Shown here piece after piece: positions 35,491-46,959 of a stretch of DNA of 64,000 nucleotides. The stretch lies in the NCBI RefSeq assembly GCF_016545825.1, contig NC_052621.1, forward strand, positions 15,798,910 through 15,862,909. The letters are read 5' to 3'. The notes beneath the pieces were generated by a model. That model was not told the DNA's origin. It ran no database searches and was given only the letters and a program-made list of their open reading frames with translations. The position numbers and the translations under genes are program-made. Positions within the stretch are counted from its first letter, which is position 1, and every line of letters starts with the position of its first letter. Origin of the DNA: Eucalyptus grandis (lineage: Eukaryota > Streptophyta > Magnoliopsida > Myrtales > Myrtaceae).

Positions 35491-38400
35491 AGCTGCACCC
35501 TTGTCTAGAGCGGCGTCGACTAACACAGCGGGGATCTCAAAACCCTAGAGGTGACCAACTCTATATCCATTGAGCCTGTGGCGAAATCACGCCCTAAATT
35601 GATGAGGTACCCTCTGAGGTAGGCCCTCATCGACCCAGATAGTGGTCACTACGAGCTCATAAATCCAGTGGCCTTCGGGAACAGGGAAGTCAGTAATTAG
35701 CTCAAAAACCCTCCAAGGTTGACCATAACATATTGAAGGGGCCGCCATCTAAGGACTTGAAAAGATTGAGCCCATGACGGGGTGAGACAATGTCTTAGTA
35801 AGTTCACTTCCTAAACTTCGATTAGGCAAGAAATACACCTAAAGGAAGTCTATACACACAAAATAGAGGACTTCCCTCGCCTCAGTTCCCTCCTACATAT
35901 CAGTACAATTCACATACTCAATCAATCAATTCAATCAATACAATCGATCAATCAATCCATCAATCACAGGGGTCCCAATTATAAGTTCAAATTATTATGA
36001 CGCATCTCATACTGTGCCACACAATTTTGTCCCATAGTCTAACGCTTTAATTTCAATCAAACACGCGTTCCAACTTGATTATTGCCCGCACAGGCACAAT
36101 ATACCGACACACATTGGTCTTCTGGCGTAGCTAGGCTTCGTCTCACTCATTTGAGCACGGCAACACCGACTAACACACACATCGGGGACAACATTCCCGA
36201 AGGAACATCGGTTCAGAATCTACTGCGACCAGCTTCCGTTGTTTAAGGGCATCTCATATAGGGGCTACATCCTATTGACGCACATCGGGGATGGGTTCAC
36301 TTAGCCATCACATGATCAATCAATCCCAACAAAAAATATTGTGCTTTGCACTTAAATGCCTCAATTAAAATAATGACTTAGCATGTTTTCTTCATATTAA
36401 AAACATCCGATAAAAATAATCGTGCATGAATACATGGTCATTTGAGCCAAAAATGCAATATCTTCCTTTTAAAAATCACACTATTTAATATAGCACATAA
36501 AAAGATTTTTGGCGATAAAAACCGATGCCTCGATATTTTCTTATTAAATACCAAAATTTTCGATATTTGAAATAATAACTCAAAATCACAATCACCACCC
36601 AATTTGCACAAATTAGCATTCAATTACATAAACTAAGCACACCATTACAATCAGCACGAAATTTCGGTCATCGGCTATCTCGGTATAATTTCTAGAAAAT
36701 ATAAAATAATTAAATAAATATAAAAATAATTAAATAATGCAAATTAAATCCAATAAATACTAACTTAGGCCGAAAACGCTACTCTAACCACCTAAACGGG
36801 CCTAGAAAATTATTGCACCCATTTAGATAAATAGTATAATCTATTTAGCCCTTACTTAGTCTATTCTAACTACCTAACATGCATAATTAAGCAATTAAAT
36901 CACTAATCTAAACTAACAACCACTTAATCCCTAATTAGCCTAAACTAATTATCCACTAAGCGTCCTTAACTCCCTAAGCAGAGTTTAGCAAGTAAACTTA
37001 CCGATTTAACGGGTCGGTGAGTCCACGGCGATGGCGACGCAGAGGAGAGCGATAAACAAGCCTGCAACAACACCAACGGAGGTCCGGACGAGCCTTAGAA
37101 TGGGCTTAGAAGTTCAAGAACCCTTGCTAGCCTTTGGCCTCTATCCTTGGGCCGAAAGGGGTTGGGCAAGGTGGCTGGCTGGGCTGGAATGGGCCAGGTA
37201 GGCGGCGGCAGGCTACAATGACTCCAGGCGGGCAACGGTGGTGGCTGGAAAGTGACGTACGGCGGCCAAGCGATCTCAATGGCAACCAGGGTAGCTCGGG
37301 ACGGTGGCTGGGCGCGAGCAAGAGGAGGGACGAGCACGCTGGTGCGAGGGACGCGCGGATGGCTTGTGGGTGGTGTGCAACGGGTCTAGCGGCTTTCGGT
37401 GGCGGTTGACGGCAAGGGGGAGGTTGCTAGCTGGTTCTCTGGTTCTCTCAATCTCTCAAATGATCTCAACAATGGAGAAAGGAGCCAAGGGAATAAGAAG
37501 AAGGTTGCTAAAGCAAGAGGGTCCCAATTGCCCCAAAAGTCCACCAAAATATCCCATTGTGCTCATTGCTTGCCCCCACCAACCATAGCTGTCATCCTCA
37601 ACAAATTTCCCCTCCATGGCTTCCTTAAGAAGTCTCCCAAATGGTTCATAAAGTTGCAGCACCCCCTAGTTACGAATTTTGTGGCATTTGGCCTCCAATC
37701 TCATTCAATTCCCCTCTAATTGGTCTCAAATTGGAGTCCATAAATCTAGCCAAGGTGCCATCGTCCATCTCATGATTTTTCCTCATCAATTGAACCAACT
37801 TGACGGCAAAAAATGGGACAAAAATGGCCCCCTAATTTCCTAGTCCAAAAACGCCTAAATTTGATTTTTCGCCGAAATCTCGGGTTTGCAGAAAAATCTT
37901 CGGAGGATAAGTTGACGTTCCTAAAATGAATTGCGACATAACAGAACTTTCAATTTCTAAAATTAGGTTTAAATTCGTGGTTAATTTCAACCGGGCGCAA
38001 TTTTAGCGTGACCTAACCTACCGAGTAGCTTTTATGAATTTTTGGATCAATTGACCCGTGGTTGATTATTTTCGAGCCACATTGTACATCTTCAACTCAT
38101 TGGCGACTCTCGGTTGTCATAAAAATCTTGATATTTTAAATACGGACACTGGATACAGAAATGACAAAAAAATCGGTTTATTGCCGTTCGATAGAAATTT
38201 TGCAAACAGGTGGAATCACTCACACACTAATCACACACCTTTGTTGAATCGACCTATCTCCGGTCTCAGATCGATTTTGATGGTGTCATAATGACCCTTA
38301 CAGATTAGCACAGTCGAGTAATCAATTTTTAGTTGAATTCTCAAGTCTATTGCATTTAGATTCCTTAACAGCTTCACCTGGTAGACTAGTTATCCCGTGA

Positions 38401-38496
38401 GCGATCAGCTCAAGGAAAAAAATTACCGGCATGTCAATGAAAAGCCCAACTTATTCAATCGAAAACAGAACTTGAAAATCAGGATGTCACAGATAT

Positions 38497-39632
38497 GGTT
38501 TTTTGTAAACATTGGGTAAGCAAACAATATTATTGCCATATCCCCTTAATGCCAGTTCGACTATTGGTTGATTTTGAATCGGACTCATATGAGGGAATCT
38601 TGCAACTTGTTGTAACCATAATTAGGCTACAATGTCAGGTTTGCATTTTGTTGCGTTTACAATTGAAGCCCATCGAACTAATGCTATGGTGGGATTAAAG
38701 ATTTTGGGTTTATTTGTGGGTTGGAAATATTCACTTGAGTAGGGGGAAGAGGTTGCTGCAATATTTGAGGTTGAACATTTGGAGGTACTAGGGGCTGGAT
38801 TTTAAGAACTTGTTGAATATTAGAAGCCCCATTTGGGGTACCTGCTCCTAAGTGTTCAACTGTTGCAATTGGTCATACCCCCTAGCTAGAGTCATTATGA
38901 CTTTAGGGACCTCCACTATGACAAGTAATACATTCGTCTGAGACACTAGAATGGGTTTCAGTTAAGTTAGCCTACCTTAGAGCATTCTCAAATGATGTAT
39001 TTTGTTGAGTCACTAGTGAAATAGATACCGCAGGACCTCGATCAATGTTGGCAAGGACATATGAATTAACAAACCCATCAACTTGTGTAGCTGTGAGAAC
39101 TTTTTCACTTTGCAAGATTCTAAAAGGGGCCAAGTCGACGCAACTTGTTCAGCATTAATTAATGTCACTTGAGAAGCTAGCGATACAAGAATGTACCTAG
39201 TTGAAATAGGGACTTGCCCTATTTGAGGCTGAGCTGGTCCTGTTGAGACTCCATGTTGTCCTGGGGCACATTCATGATAAGTATTAATGATTAAAGGCCT
39301 AACCAAATTAGTCATTCATCTAATCATATAATCAACAAACTCATTTAAAGTTTCTACAATTGTTCGCCTCATAGTAGCGAGCATAATTGGTGTGAGGTTT
39401 GCTTGTCTTCTTTCTTCTACACGCTGCATTGAAACACGCCTCCTTCCACTCGATTTGCGGTCTCATGCTGAGGAGGTTGGGCTAATAATGACTCAGCTAA
39501 TGCATTGTTCTTAGCCATTAGTATTTGTTCATTAGTGGCACTATTCAAGTTGATTTGGCTTCGGGTTTGTGGCATAACACTCTCTTGACTCAACACAATA
39601 GTTTCATTATGTGTTCCATAAAGATGTTTCAT
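38497..39632 (-). pseudogene. Gag relic of the Tat element, N-terminal part
   Basis: The - strand frame from 39632 reads ...MPQTRSQINLNSATNEQILM and AKNNALAESLLAQPPQHETA, then P/Q/G-rich segments. This is the low-complexity N-terminal part of a plant Gypsy gag. The frame runs up to the edge of the LTR-like repeat at 39633. It continues, after removal of the solo LTR, into the gag core at 31127. Confidence 0.6.
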
Positions 39633-40602
39633 CGGTTTTGTTTCCTACGAAATTATTTTCACCAAATGTTGCGTTTTGGCTTTATTATAGGAGACTTAGG
39701 TTTTGTGTTGAATTTGGAAAGAGAAGTTCAAATGCAAGGGTAAATTTTATTCTCAACTTGTATGTACAATTTTGACAATTGATACTTAAATGACTCAAAG
39801 ACCAATAGCTTCCTAGTACAAATTACATCGGAATTTCATCAACGATGTAATCTGAACAAAAATAATTAGATAGGCTACACTTCGGACTCAAACTATGTTG
39901 GAATTTAATTTATGACACAGCTTGTTTTAGGCGTATAGTTGGAATATAATCAACAGTAATACCCTTGGATAGGAAATACAACACTAGAATTTAATCAATG
40001 ACATTGAACTCGTGGGACAAGACCAGAATTAATCGACAATGTTGAACTGGATAAAGACACACGCCGGAATTTAATCTTTGATGTGAATCTTGAAAACTAC
40101 AACTAAAATGCGATAAAGTAAAGATAAAGAAAGGTTCTCATTGAGTAGGTTGTGTTATTTATAGGGCGAACAAATAGCCATCAGTTGGCTACTTCTCCTT
40201 GGGCACCACTCTTAGCATTCTGCACGTTTTCCTTTTCTTCTTGGCAACCACATCCATGATCAATTGTTTCCTAACTTGTTGACGATGCTCGCGTGACTTG
40301 CCCATCAAGTAAATAACGGCTTCCCTATTTTTATGCGCATTTTATGCAGCAGTTATTCTTGATTGGGCTTCAATGTTCCACTTAAATTCCAAGTCCGATG
40401 CATTGCTTTCATAGCTTGACACGTGGTAATTAATTACCTTGCTATCAACTCTAGTATTTATGTTTAGAATCCTGTCGACACTTTGCTCAAGTACCCGTCA
40501 CAAACGCTGGCTGCCCTCAGCTTCTATGAATAAAATGGGGTGTTTCACATTTATTATTCCCCCGTGATCAGCACATGACAACATGGATAATTTTGGGTGT
40601 AA
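39633..40602 (-). repeat. Candidate 5' LTR copy of the Tat element
   Basis: Diverged direct copy of 10881-11878, lying directly upstream of gag in element orientation, where a 5' LTR should be. The shared words include CAACTTGTATGTACA, ACTCAAAGACCAATAGCTTC and CATGACAACATGG. A standard primer-binding site is not evident next to it. Confidence 0.5.
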
Positions 40603-41429
40603 ATAGATACCTTTTTCAGGAAAAGTTTAATTATATTTGTTTTGCTTCAGATGATGCTTTTTCATCGATTTGTATATAATAATTAAGGAAGCTTTTTTTT
40701 TCCCTTTCTTTTGCATGCTCGAAATTGAAGCTTCACCTAGAATTTTGAATCATTTTAAAAGGTAGACAATGTGATTCTAAGATGTATGTCCAGATACCAT
40801 GATTCTAATAATTTTGATTGTAATGCAATCAAGTATATGAACTTGCATAAGTTTTTCCACTCAAATCACTCCATCAATTCCTGACAAGTTAATTAGGACT
40901 GGGCAAAAGTTTGATATTAGAATAATCATCTCCTCGATAGAATGTAAATACATTAAAAGTTGGATCGATTTTATCTTTACTTATTGTTCATGTTGAGTGA
41001 TTGTCGGAGACATATTATTTGATCGTCCACGATGACAATAATTGCACCAAAGGAAAATCAGTCTCACAAAAATTTTGTCTTTATTTTCAAAAATCCTTAA
41101 ATTGACTTGGGGTCGACCATAAAATGACCAAGATTTGAGCGATGACGCACAAAGCACAAAATGATTTTTATATATAAAAAGTGGGTTTTCTCATCATATT
41201 TTTCGACACCCACATGGCCATCCAAAAATTTTGACACCCCAATTTACTGAGTGGTATGTGAATGATGAAGAAGTGATTCACCATAAGGCCTCTGAAAATG
41301 ATACGTTGAGGGAAGACCGAGTGTTCTGGCTCATCGAGGGCTACATAGGTTCATCTCGGGTCAAAAGGGTTTTGGCTCATGACATGTGGAGGCTAAACTT
41401 CTGAGGTTCTACAAGAAGATAAAAAAGTA

Positions 41430-41488
<59 letters not shown>

Positions 41489-41983
41489 TGGGTGTGCTAT
41501 GGTGGATAATGAGGATGTGATTGGCTTTACCGTCTTCGAGAACGATATATCGAGTGAAGACCGACCTTGTTTTTCAGCTCATAAAGCACCAGGGGCTTGC
41601 CTTCGCTTGGAAAGTTTTGGCCCACGACATGTGCAAGCTATATAATAAAAAAGACCCGAGCTTTTTCCATTCCTTTTTTTGACTCTTGACACTATCTATT
41701 ATCTAGAATTGATCGTATAATATTCCTTTAGATCTCACTCTTAATTTAATATTATTTCTTGCCTTTTTTCTTCTCTCTTTTTTTTTTTTTTGTTTCAATT
41801 TTTTTAAAAGACAAAACTATCTATGCTCTTCTCACACAACTTTTTTTCACCCTCACCGCTTCTTCCACATCCACTATATTTGAATGTTTCCTTCATGTTC
41901 GTCTTCTTCTTAACTTATTCTCATTGTCCACTTGCACAAGAGTTTAACCGATAGTTGTAATTTGAGCAAGCACTAATCATATA
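40603..41983. repeat. Repeat-rich intergenic stretch with AT microsatellite
   Basis: A pure AT dinucleotide run occupies 41433-41485. On either side are two diverged direct copies of a roughly 150-bp unit (about 41245-41400 and 41495-41645) sharing GAAAATGATA/GAGAACGATA, a GAAGACCGA word and TTTTGGC(T/C)CA(T/C)GACATGTG. No gene was recognised in the remaining AT-rich sequence. Confidence 0.55.
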
Positions 41984-44110
41984 TTGGAGTTAAGAAAGGT
42001 TAGTTTTATATGCACATTATTTACTTTATTTCCCCTAGATTCTCCTCATAATTGTGAATTTTCCAACTTTGATTTCCATTACAAATTTACAATGATTTGC
42101 TCAAAGATTGATTATTGTGGCGAATGTATGCATTTTGTAGAATGTACTCATATTTCAATGTATTATATTTTGAAGTATAGTCTCTATGAAAGGCAATATT
42201 TGAGGGGACCCAAATTGGATCAATGTATCTATTATCATGATGAAAACACGAATGGAGAAGAGCAATCAATCGTGTCAACAAGTTCATTTGAAACTTTATT
42301 AGTAATTATTTAACTTGAGAGGATCTTCTGAGTAGTGTGCCGTGGCATCTTCTTATTCAAGGCTATGTTGTCTCCAACAAAAGGTCAAAAGAGACAAATA
42401 TGTTTTTCTTGGTTGTGATGGATGATGTAATTATTGTGATTGACATAATATTTCTATTGCATTTAGAGAAGAAAGACTGTATCTCGTGTGATTTCCATTT
42501 GTTCTTTGGAAGTTCATTGCTTTAAAAAGAACATATCATAGTCACTCAAAATATTAAAGGAATCACATACATGATCTTTTGAGTGATATATTCGGACATC
42601 CTACTTGTTGTTGCTTTTCTGAAGTTGAAGCTTTGCATGTGAAAGAGATGTGTAAAGTTGGTATGTCTCCTTGCAAATTCTTTCCACCTTTGAGACAAAG
42701 AAATTCCAACATTCAGGCTATTGTTGAAACTGTTTATGACATGAAAGCGAAATTTGTCATGAATATTTCAATAGTTGCTCTATGGTCCGAGCTTTTTTAT
42801 TGGATGAGCTTAGTGGAGGCAAATCTATCTACAATTTTAAACATGTTGCTGAGGGCTCACTTGATACATCTATTTTCTGTTATCCCAGCTTCATGGCACT
42901 AATGAAGAGCTTCTGAAGCGTTTTGTAATGGATTGTACTTACAATACCAATAGATAAAAAAGGCCTTCGTTGGATATTATTGGAGTTTCCAACTTTAATA
43001 CTTCTTCTAGTCATGCTTTATATATATATTTTTTTTTGAGAAAAGAAGAAGAGAAAGATTATGTTTGGGCTTTGACAATATTGGTAACATAATGGGTGCC
43101 GATTGTCAACCTTAAGCTATTGTCACTAATTGAGAGTTGGCATTGATGAATGCCGCCTCCATTCATTTTTTTTTTTCCTAAAAGTGCAAACTTATTGTGC
43201 ATTTGGCACGTTGAGAAGATAAATCTCAGTTTGAAGAATGAACAAATTGAGACTCTTTTATGTAAGATTGGTTCAAGGTTTTGAGCTCCACGAGTGAAGT
43301 GGAATATGATGAAAATATTCAACAATTTGACAATTGTTGTAGGAAACGCCATTGGTTCTTAATTGCATTCAAAAGACATGGCTTCCTTCAAAGAGTTATT
43401 TGTGTGTGCTCAAACAAACTTACACATACATTTTCGGGAATCATGTTACTTCAAGAGCTAAAGGAGATTATTCAACTTTGAAATCACAATTACAAATTTC
43501 AATAGGGAATTTAATCTACTTGAAAAAGATAATATGCCTTGCAGTTGAGAATCGGTTTTAGAAATCAAAACCAAATTGTCAAATAAAAAGGTAAGAGCTC
43601 CTCTTCCTCTTAATATTTTTTTTTTTCATGAACTTGATTATTCGCGTGTCAATATTTGTTTTAAACAAGCTCTTGAATATGAGATTACTCAAAGTTGGGT
43701 TGAGATACTAGGCATTTTATGTAATCCATGGGCCTTCCTTGTGCACATGAGATAAAATTTAGGTATTTCGATGATTTGCCTCTAGATATAATTAATCCGT
43801 AATTGATATAAGGTTTCTTGATTGTGATATTACTCAAAATAACGAAGAAGTTCATTTGCGCAAGTATTTCATGAGTTGGAAAGGAAGGGGACCCTTTCCA
43901 AAATGGAAGTTGTTTGAAAGCAAATTGAGCAATTTGCATGAGCAAGTAAACCTTTCTTATATGAACCCCTAGCTACATTGCATAAAAGTCATTGTTTTAG
44001 TTCAAAAGCTAAAGGATAATTAACTTCTACAAGATGTGATTCTTCTGCATTTGAGATTGCTGAAAAGAGGAAGAGATGCGATACTTGTAAATGTTATGGC
44101 CATAAATAAT
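41984..44110 (+). pseudogene. MULE/FAR1-type transposase relic
   Basis: Broken + strand frames match, in order, the plant MULE/FAR1-related family: EALHVKEMCKVGMSPCKFFP and LRQRNSNIQAIVETVYDMKA (42615-42750), LIHLFSVIPASW (about 42865), a DIIGVSNFNTSSSHA segment (about 42977-43020), EKDYVWALTIL (about 43050), and the SWIM-zinc-finger-like MGLPCAHEIKFRYFDDLPLD (about 43728-43790). The first block lies downstream of a possible N-terminal part (41984-42313). Stops and frameshifts throughout show it is dead. FAR1/FHY3 regulators descend from the same transposases, but the decay argues for a transposon. Confidence 0.7.
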
Positions 44111-45210
44111 AGTTGGATGTGTAAAGCAAAAGACAAAGTTCTCGGATTAACACATTCTAGGATCATTGAAATTCATCGTGGTGAAATCATATAGTTAGAG
44201 AGGACTCATGCACGCAAAAATTCAACCTGAAAGAAATATTCTGAGGTTGGAGCTTCGCACACTATAACATTGAAAATAATTCCCTCATATTCATATTCAT
44301 TCATTTGTTTTTAAGTAAATGACGACTCTTATTGATATGATTGAAAATTTTAATTGTCTCATTTGGGTAAAAAAATCTGTTCCGAGAGTAGCCTTTATAT
44401 CCATCCTGTGATTATTGCAATAAATTAGTACTTCGAAGATTACTTTTCTTATCTTGAATGGCTCTATGGAAATTTTGGTGCATTTAGAATTGACCAAAGA
44501 ACAGGTTAATAATGGTTTGAATGTGTTGTCTTCTAATATAATTACAATTGTCATATTTATCTTGTTAACAAGTAATTATTTCATGAGATTAAAGCAAGGA
44601 TAATATTAAATATAAGTTTTTTTTTTAAATGGATCTTTAGAACTTTTAATGCAATTGATTTTAATGTTTTGGAGAATATCTTTAAAAAATCATGTAGTAA
44701 TGTCATGAAAAATAGATGAAAATTGGACTATCAGATCCATGAAACAAAACGAACGTTCATCAATTAAAATACACGTATCAAAACATAATAACACAAATTA
44801 AAGTTATAATTAAATTGAATGCATTTATTTTGATTAATAGATGATTCTTTTGACTTTTACTTGTTTTTAAGTTATTACAAAATAACCGGGAGTCATCTGC
44901 CAAATTAAACTTTTTTTTTTTTTGGGGGAAAAGGGGACCCTACTTTGGTCCAAGATGGGAAAAAACAAGCAAAGATAGAAGAGAAGAAAACAAAAGTAAG
45001 AACTAATTTTAAATTAAGAGTACGCCACACATTTGATCCTTGTTGTTTAAGAGGAAGATGGGTAGATTTGTCTTGTACTAAAGTTGAAACCAAAAAGATA
45101 CGGAAATATTTCATGCCTAACTAAATATTTTATACCACCTCGCACGATGCACACGCTTTTGAAATTCGAAAAAGGTAAGCCTAACAAAGGTAAGCCTAAC
45201 TAAATATTTT
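44111..45210. other. AT-rich intergenic, no gene seen
   Basis: Only short frames without domains are present, and there are A/T homopolymers near 44617 and 44910. No RNA gene or element ends were recognised. Confidence 0.5.
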
Positions 45211-45248
45211 CCGCGGCAAAGGTATGAAATGATGCGGCAGAGGCCTAT
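45211..45248 (+). repeat. Direct repeat flanking the gene-capturing element, left copy
   Basis: CGCGGCAAAGGTATGAAATG and the following GCGGCAGAGGCCTA form an imperfect direct copy of 55272-55303 on the other side of the 10-kb element. It lies just outside the TIR and is too long to be an ordinary target duplication. Confidence 0.55.
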
Positions 45249-45256
45249 CTATTTCT

Positions 45257-46533
45257 GGAGAAAATATTGGGTGGTCCGGGACCTCCACGTCAGCGTGGTC
45301 CCGGACCACTCACGCGGCGCCACGTGGAAGTGTGGGCCCCTTGCTGTCTCTCCACCTCTTCTCTCCGACATCGTTCCAATTCAAACCAACGCGCGGGCAT
45401 TCTCTCTCCTCTCTCTTCTCACTCTATCCCCTCTTTCCTGACCCGACGACTCTCTCCCAAATAGCGCTCGCTCTCCGACGACGGCCGCGCTCTCTCCGAC
45501 GACGGCGACGCTCCCTGCCGACGACGGCCTGTCTCTCTACTCGCCGGCCTCTTCGCTCTCCGACGACGGCCGCCCTCTCTTCGCTCTCCGACGACGGCCG
45601 CCCTCTCTTCGACGAAGGCGACGCTCCCTCCCGACGACGGCCGTGCTCTCTTCGACGACGGCGACGGCGACGCTCCCTCCTGACGACGGCCTCTCTCTCT
45701 ACTCCACGGCCTCTTCGCTCTCCGACGACGGCGACTCTCCCTCCCGACTACGGCCCCTCTCTCTACTCGACGGCCTCCTCCTCCCGACCTCTTTGTTCCC
45801 GAATCGCGCTCTCCTGACGCTGGGCTTTCTCCGACGAGGGCCGCGCTCTCTCCGCTATGGTCAAAGCGGTCTCTCCCGAGAAGCCCTAGATCTGCGACGA
45901 CAATCCCCGCTTCACTTCGTACAGGGCCGACGAGGTCCTTGGTCGGAACTGGTGAGTTGGTCCCTCTCGTGTCGATTTGATTCGTGGGGCTTTTCCCGGC
46001 CGCCTCTGTTTTGGTCGGTCTAGCGGGTAGTGGAAATGGAGATGATTTATGGGCTCTGCTCTTCTTTTGTTTTGCTGTATAGGGGTATTCCTGGGATCTA
46101 TCTGTCGGATGAAGGAGAGCTTGTTGTTTTGAAGTTTGAGATATGTTGTAAAGGAGCGATTTTTCCGGCTGCCTCTGTTTTGGTCGTTCTAGTGGGTAGT
46201 GGAAATGGAGAGGATTTCTGGGCTCTGATCTTCTTTGTCTTACTGTTTGGGGTAGTCCTGGGATCTATCTGAAGAATGAAGGAGAGCTTGTTGCTTTGAT
46301 GTTTGAGATTTGTTGTAAAGGAGCGACTTTTCGTGGAGGGTACGTGTTAACTCGTTTGGTATGTGAGAGAATTTGAAGGATAGAAGGAATACGAGGTAAG
46401 AGATGTTGATTGGTGTACCAGAGAGCGTGAAAATAGGGCGGTTTTATTGGTACATCATCAGTAATAATTTCAATTTGGGGCGTGGTCTTGTAATATAGAT
46501 ATAGCGTATTTAATAGGCAGACCAATCAGAATA
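45257..46533 (+). repeat. Left terminal inverted repeat (about 1.28 kb)
   Basis: The arm starts with a near-palindrome (GTGGTCCGGGACC at 45271-45283, GGTCCCGGACCAC at 45297-45309). It continues through a G+C-rich minisatellite of TCTCCGACGACGGC-like units (about 45430-45780), a LOV-like exon (45857-45946) and two imperfect copies of a segment containing GGTAGTGGAAATGGAGA (about 46025 and 46195). The long Arg/Ser/Pro frames here are by-products of the minisatellite. Confidence 0.85.
45857..45946 (+). pseudogene. LOV/PAS-like exon fragment within the TIR
   Basis: From ATG 45857 the frame reads MVKAVSPEKP, a TAG, then ICDDNPRFTSYRADEVLGRN. YRADEVLGRN resembles the strand just before the photoactive cysteine of plant LOV domains (GRNCRFLQ). 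The sequence then has TG followed by a good GTGAGT donor, so a cysteine codon would be split across the splice, as if the exon had been captured with its 3' boundary. The right TIR carries the same sequence inverted. The match is short and the source gene is not identified. Confidence 0.4.
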
Positions 46534-46959
46534 TTTTCTCTCTTTTCATCCAATTAACCACGCTGCCGCCTTTGCCTTGGCCACCTCCGACCAAAAGCTC
46601 CTCCAGTCTCACTCCCCAATTTAGCTGCCGCCTTGCACAACGCGAAGGATTACTTTACATGGCTGATCGCATTGCTCATAACTTGAAGGGTTCACAAGAT
46701 TCTGGTTTCGCTGATCTTAACTTGTTTCGATTTTAAGATTCTGGTTTAGCTGCTGCCTTATGATTGAACTTTCACACTTCTTGAGATGTTGCTGTTTATC
46801 TTACATTGGCTTGATAACAGGGTCTGCTATTGATATGATGACCAGCACCATAACTGTTGGTAGTCAAACCAACTGTTGCTCATAATGCTGAGGAGGATTT
46901 AACTGCTGTAAAGAATAAAATTTGGGATAGTCAAACCAGAAGGTGGCAAGCAATTGGCA

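Larger units (their letters stand above)
31128..38491 (-). mobile_element. Solo LTR of a Gypsy element, split by a copia-type insertion
   Basis: The block is flanked by an exact 5-bp duplication, GATAT (31123-31127 and 38492-38496), inside the gag of the Tat element. On the - strand it begins TGTGACATCCTGATTTTC and ends GATTCGGGGCGTGACA, as in many plant chromovirus-type LTRs. Removing the nested element at 31483-35490 and one copy of its duplication leaves about 3.35 kb with no retroelement domain, so it is a solo LTR. A G+C-rich block lies at about 37100-37420. Confidence 0.75.
10881..40602 (-). mobile_element. Decayed Tat-lineage Ty3/Gypsy retrotransposon, multiply nested
   Basis: Read on the - strand, the order is gag (39632-38497 then 31127-30467), protease (about 29209-28994), reverse transcriptase (27600-26640), RNase H (25870-25500), a second RNase H (25422-25045) and integrase (24700-23640). 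Two RNase H segments and a long region beyond integrase with opposite-strand ORFs are hallmarks of the Tat group. All frames are broken, so it is a dead copy. Similar repeats of about 1 kb at 10881-11878 and 39633-40602 could be its LTRs, but I found no matching target duplication, primer site or polypurine tract, so the outer limits are inferred. Later insertions at 13431-16704, 25880-26605, 27604-28558 and 31128-38491 account for about 12.3 kb. Confidence 0.7.

Noticed and set aside
37095..37409. Overlapping Pro- and Gly-rich frames in a GC-rich block
   Set aside because: They lie inside a solo LTR and overlap on both strands, as expected from base composition.
13431..38491. The two solo LTRs of about 3.3 kb as a 5'/3' pair of one element
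   Set aside because: They are in opposite orientations, each has its own 5-bp target duplication, and their terminal sequences differ.
45332..46023. 161- and 126-codon Arg/Ser/Pro-rich frames in the left TIR (and the 184-codon counterpart at 54639-55193)
   Set aside because: They are translations of the GC-rich minisatellite with no conserved start or domain; only the short LOV-like piece within the arm has any protein similarity.
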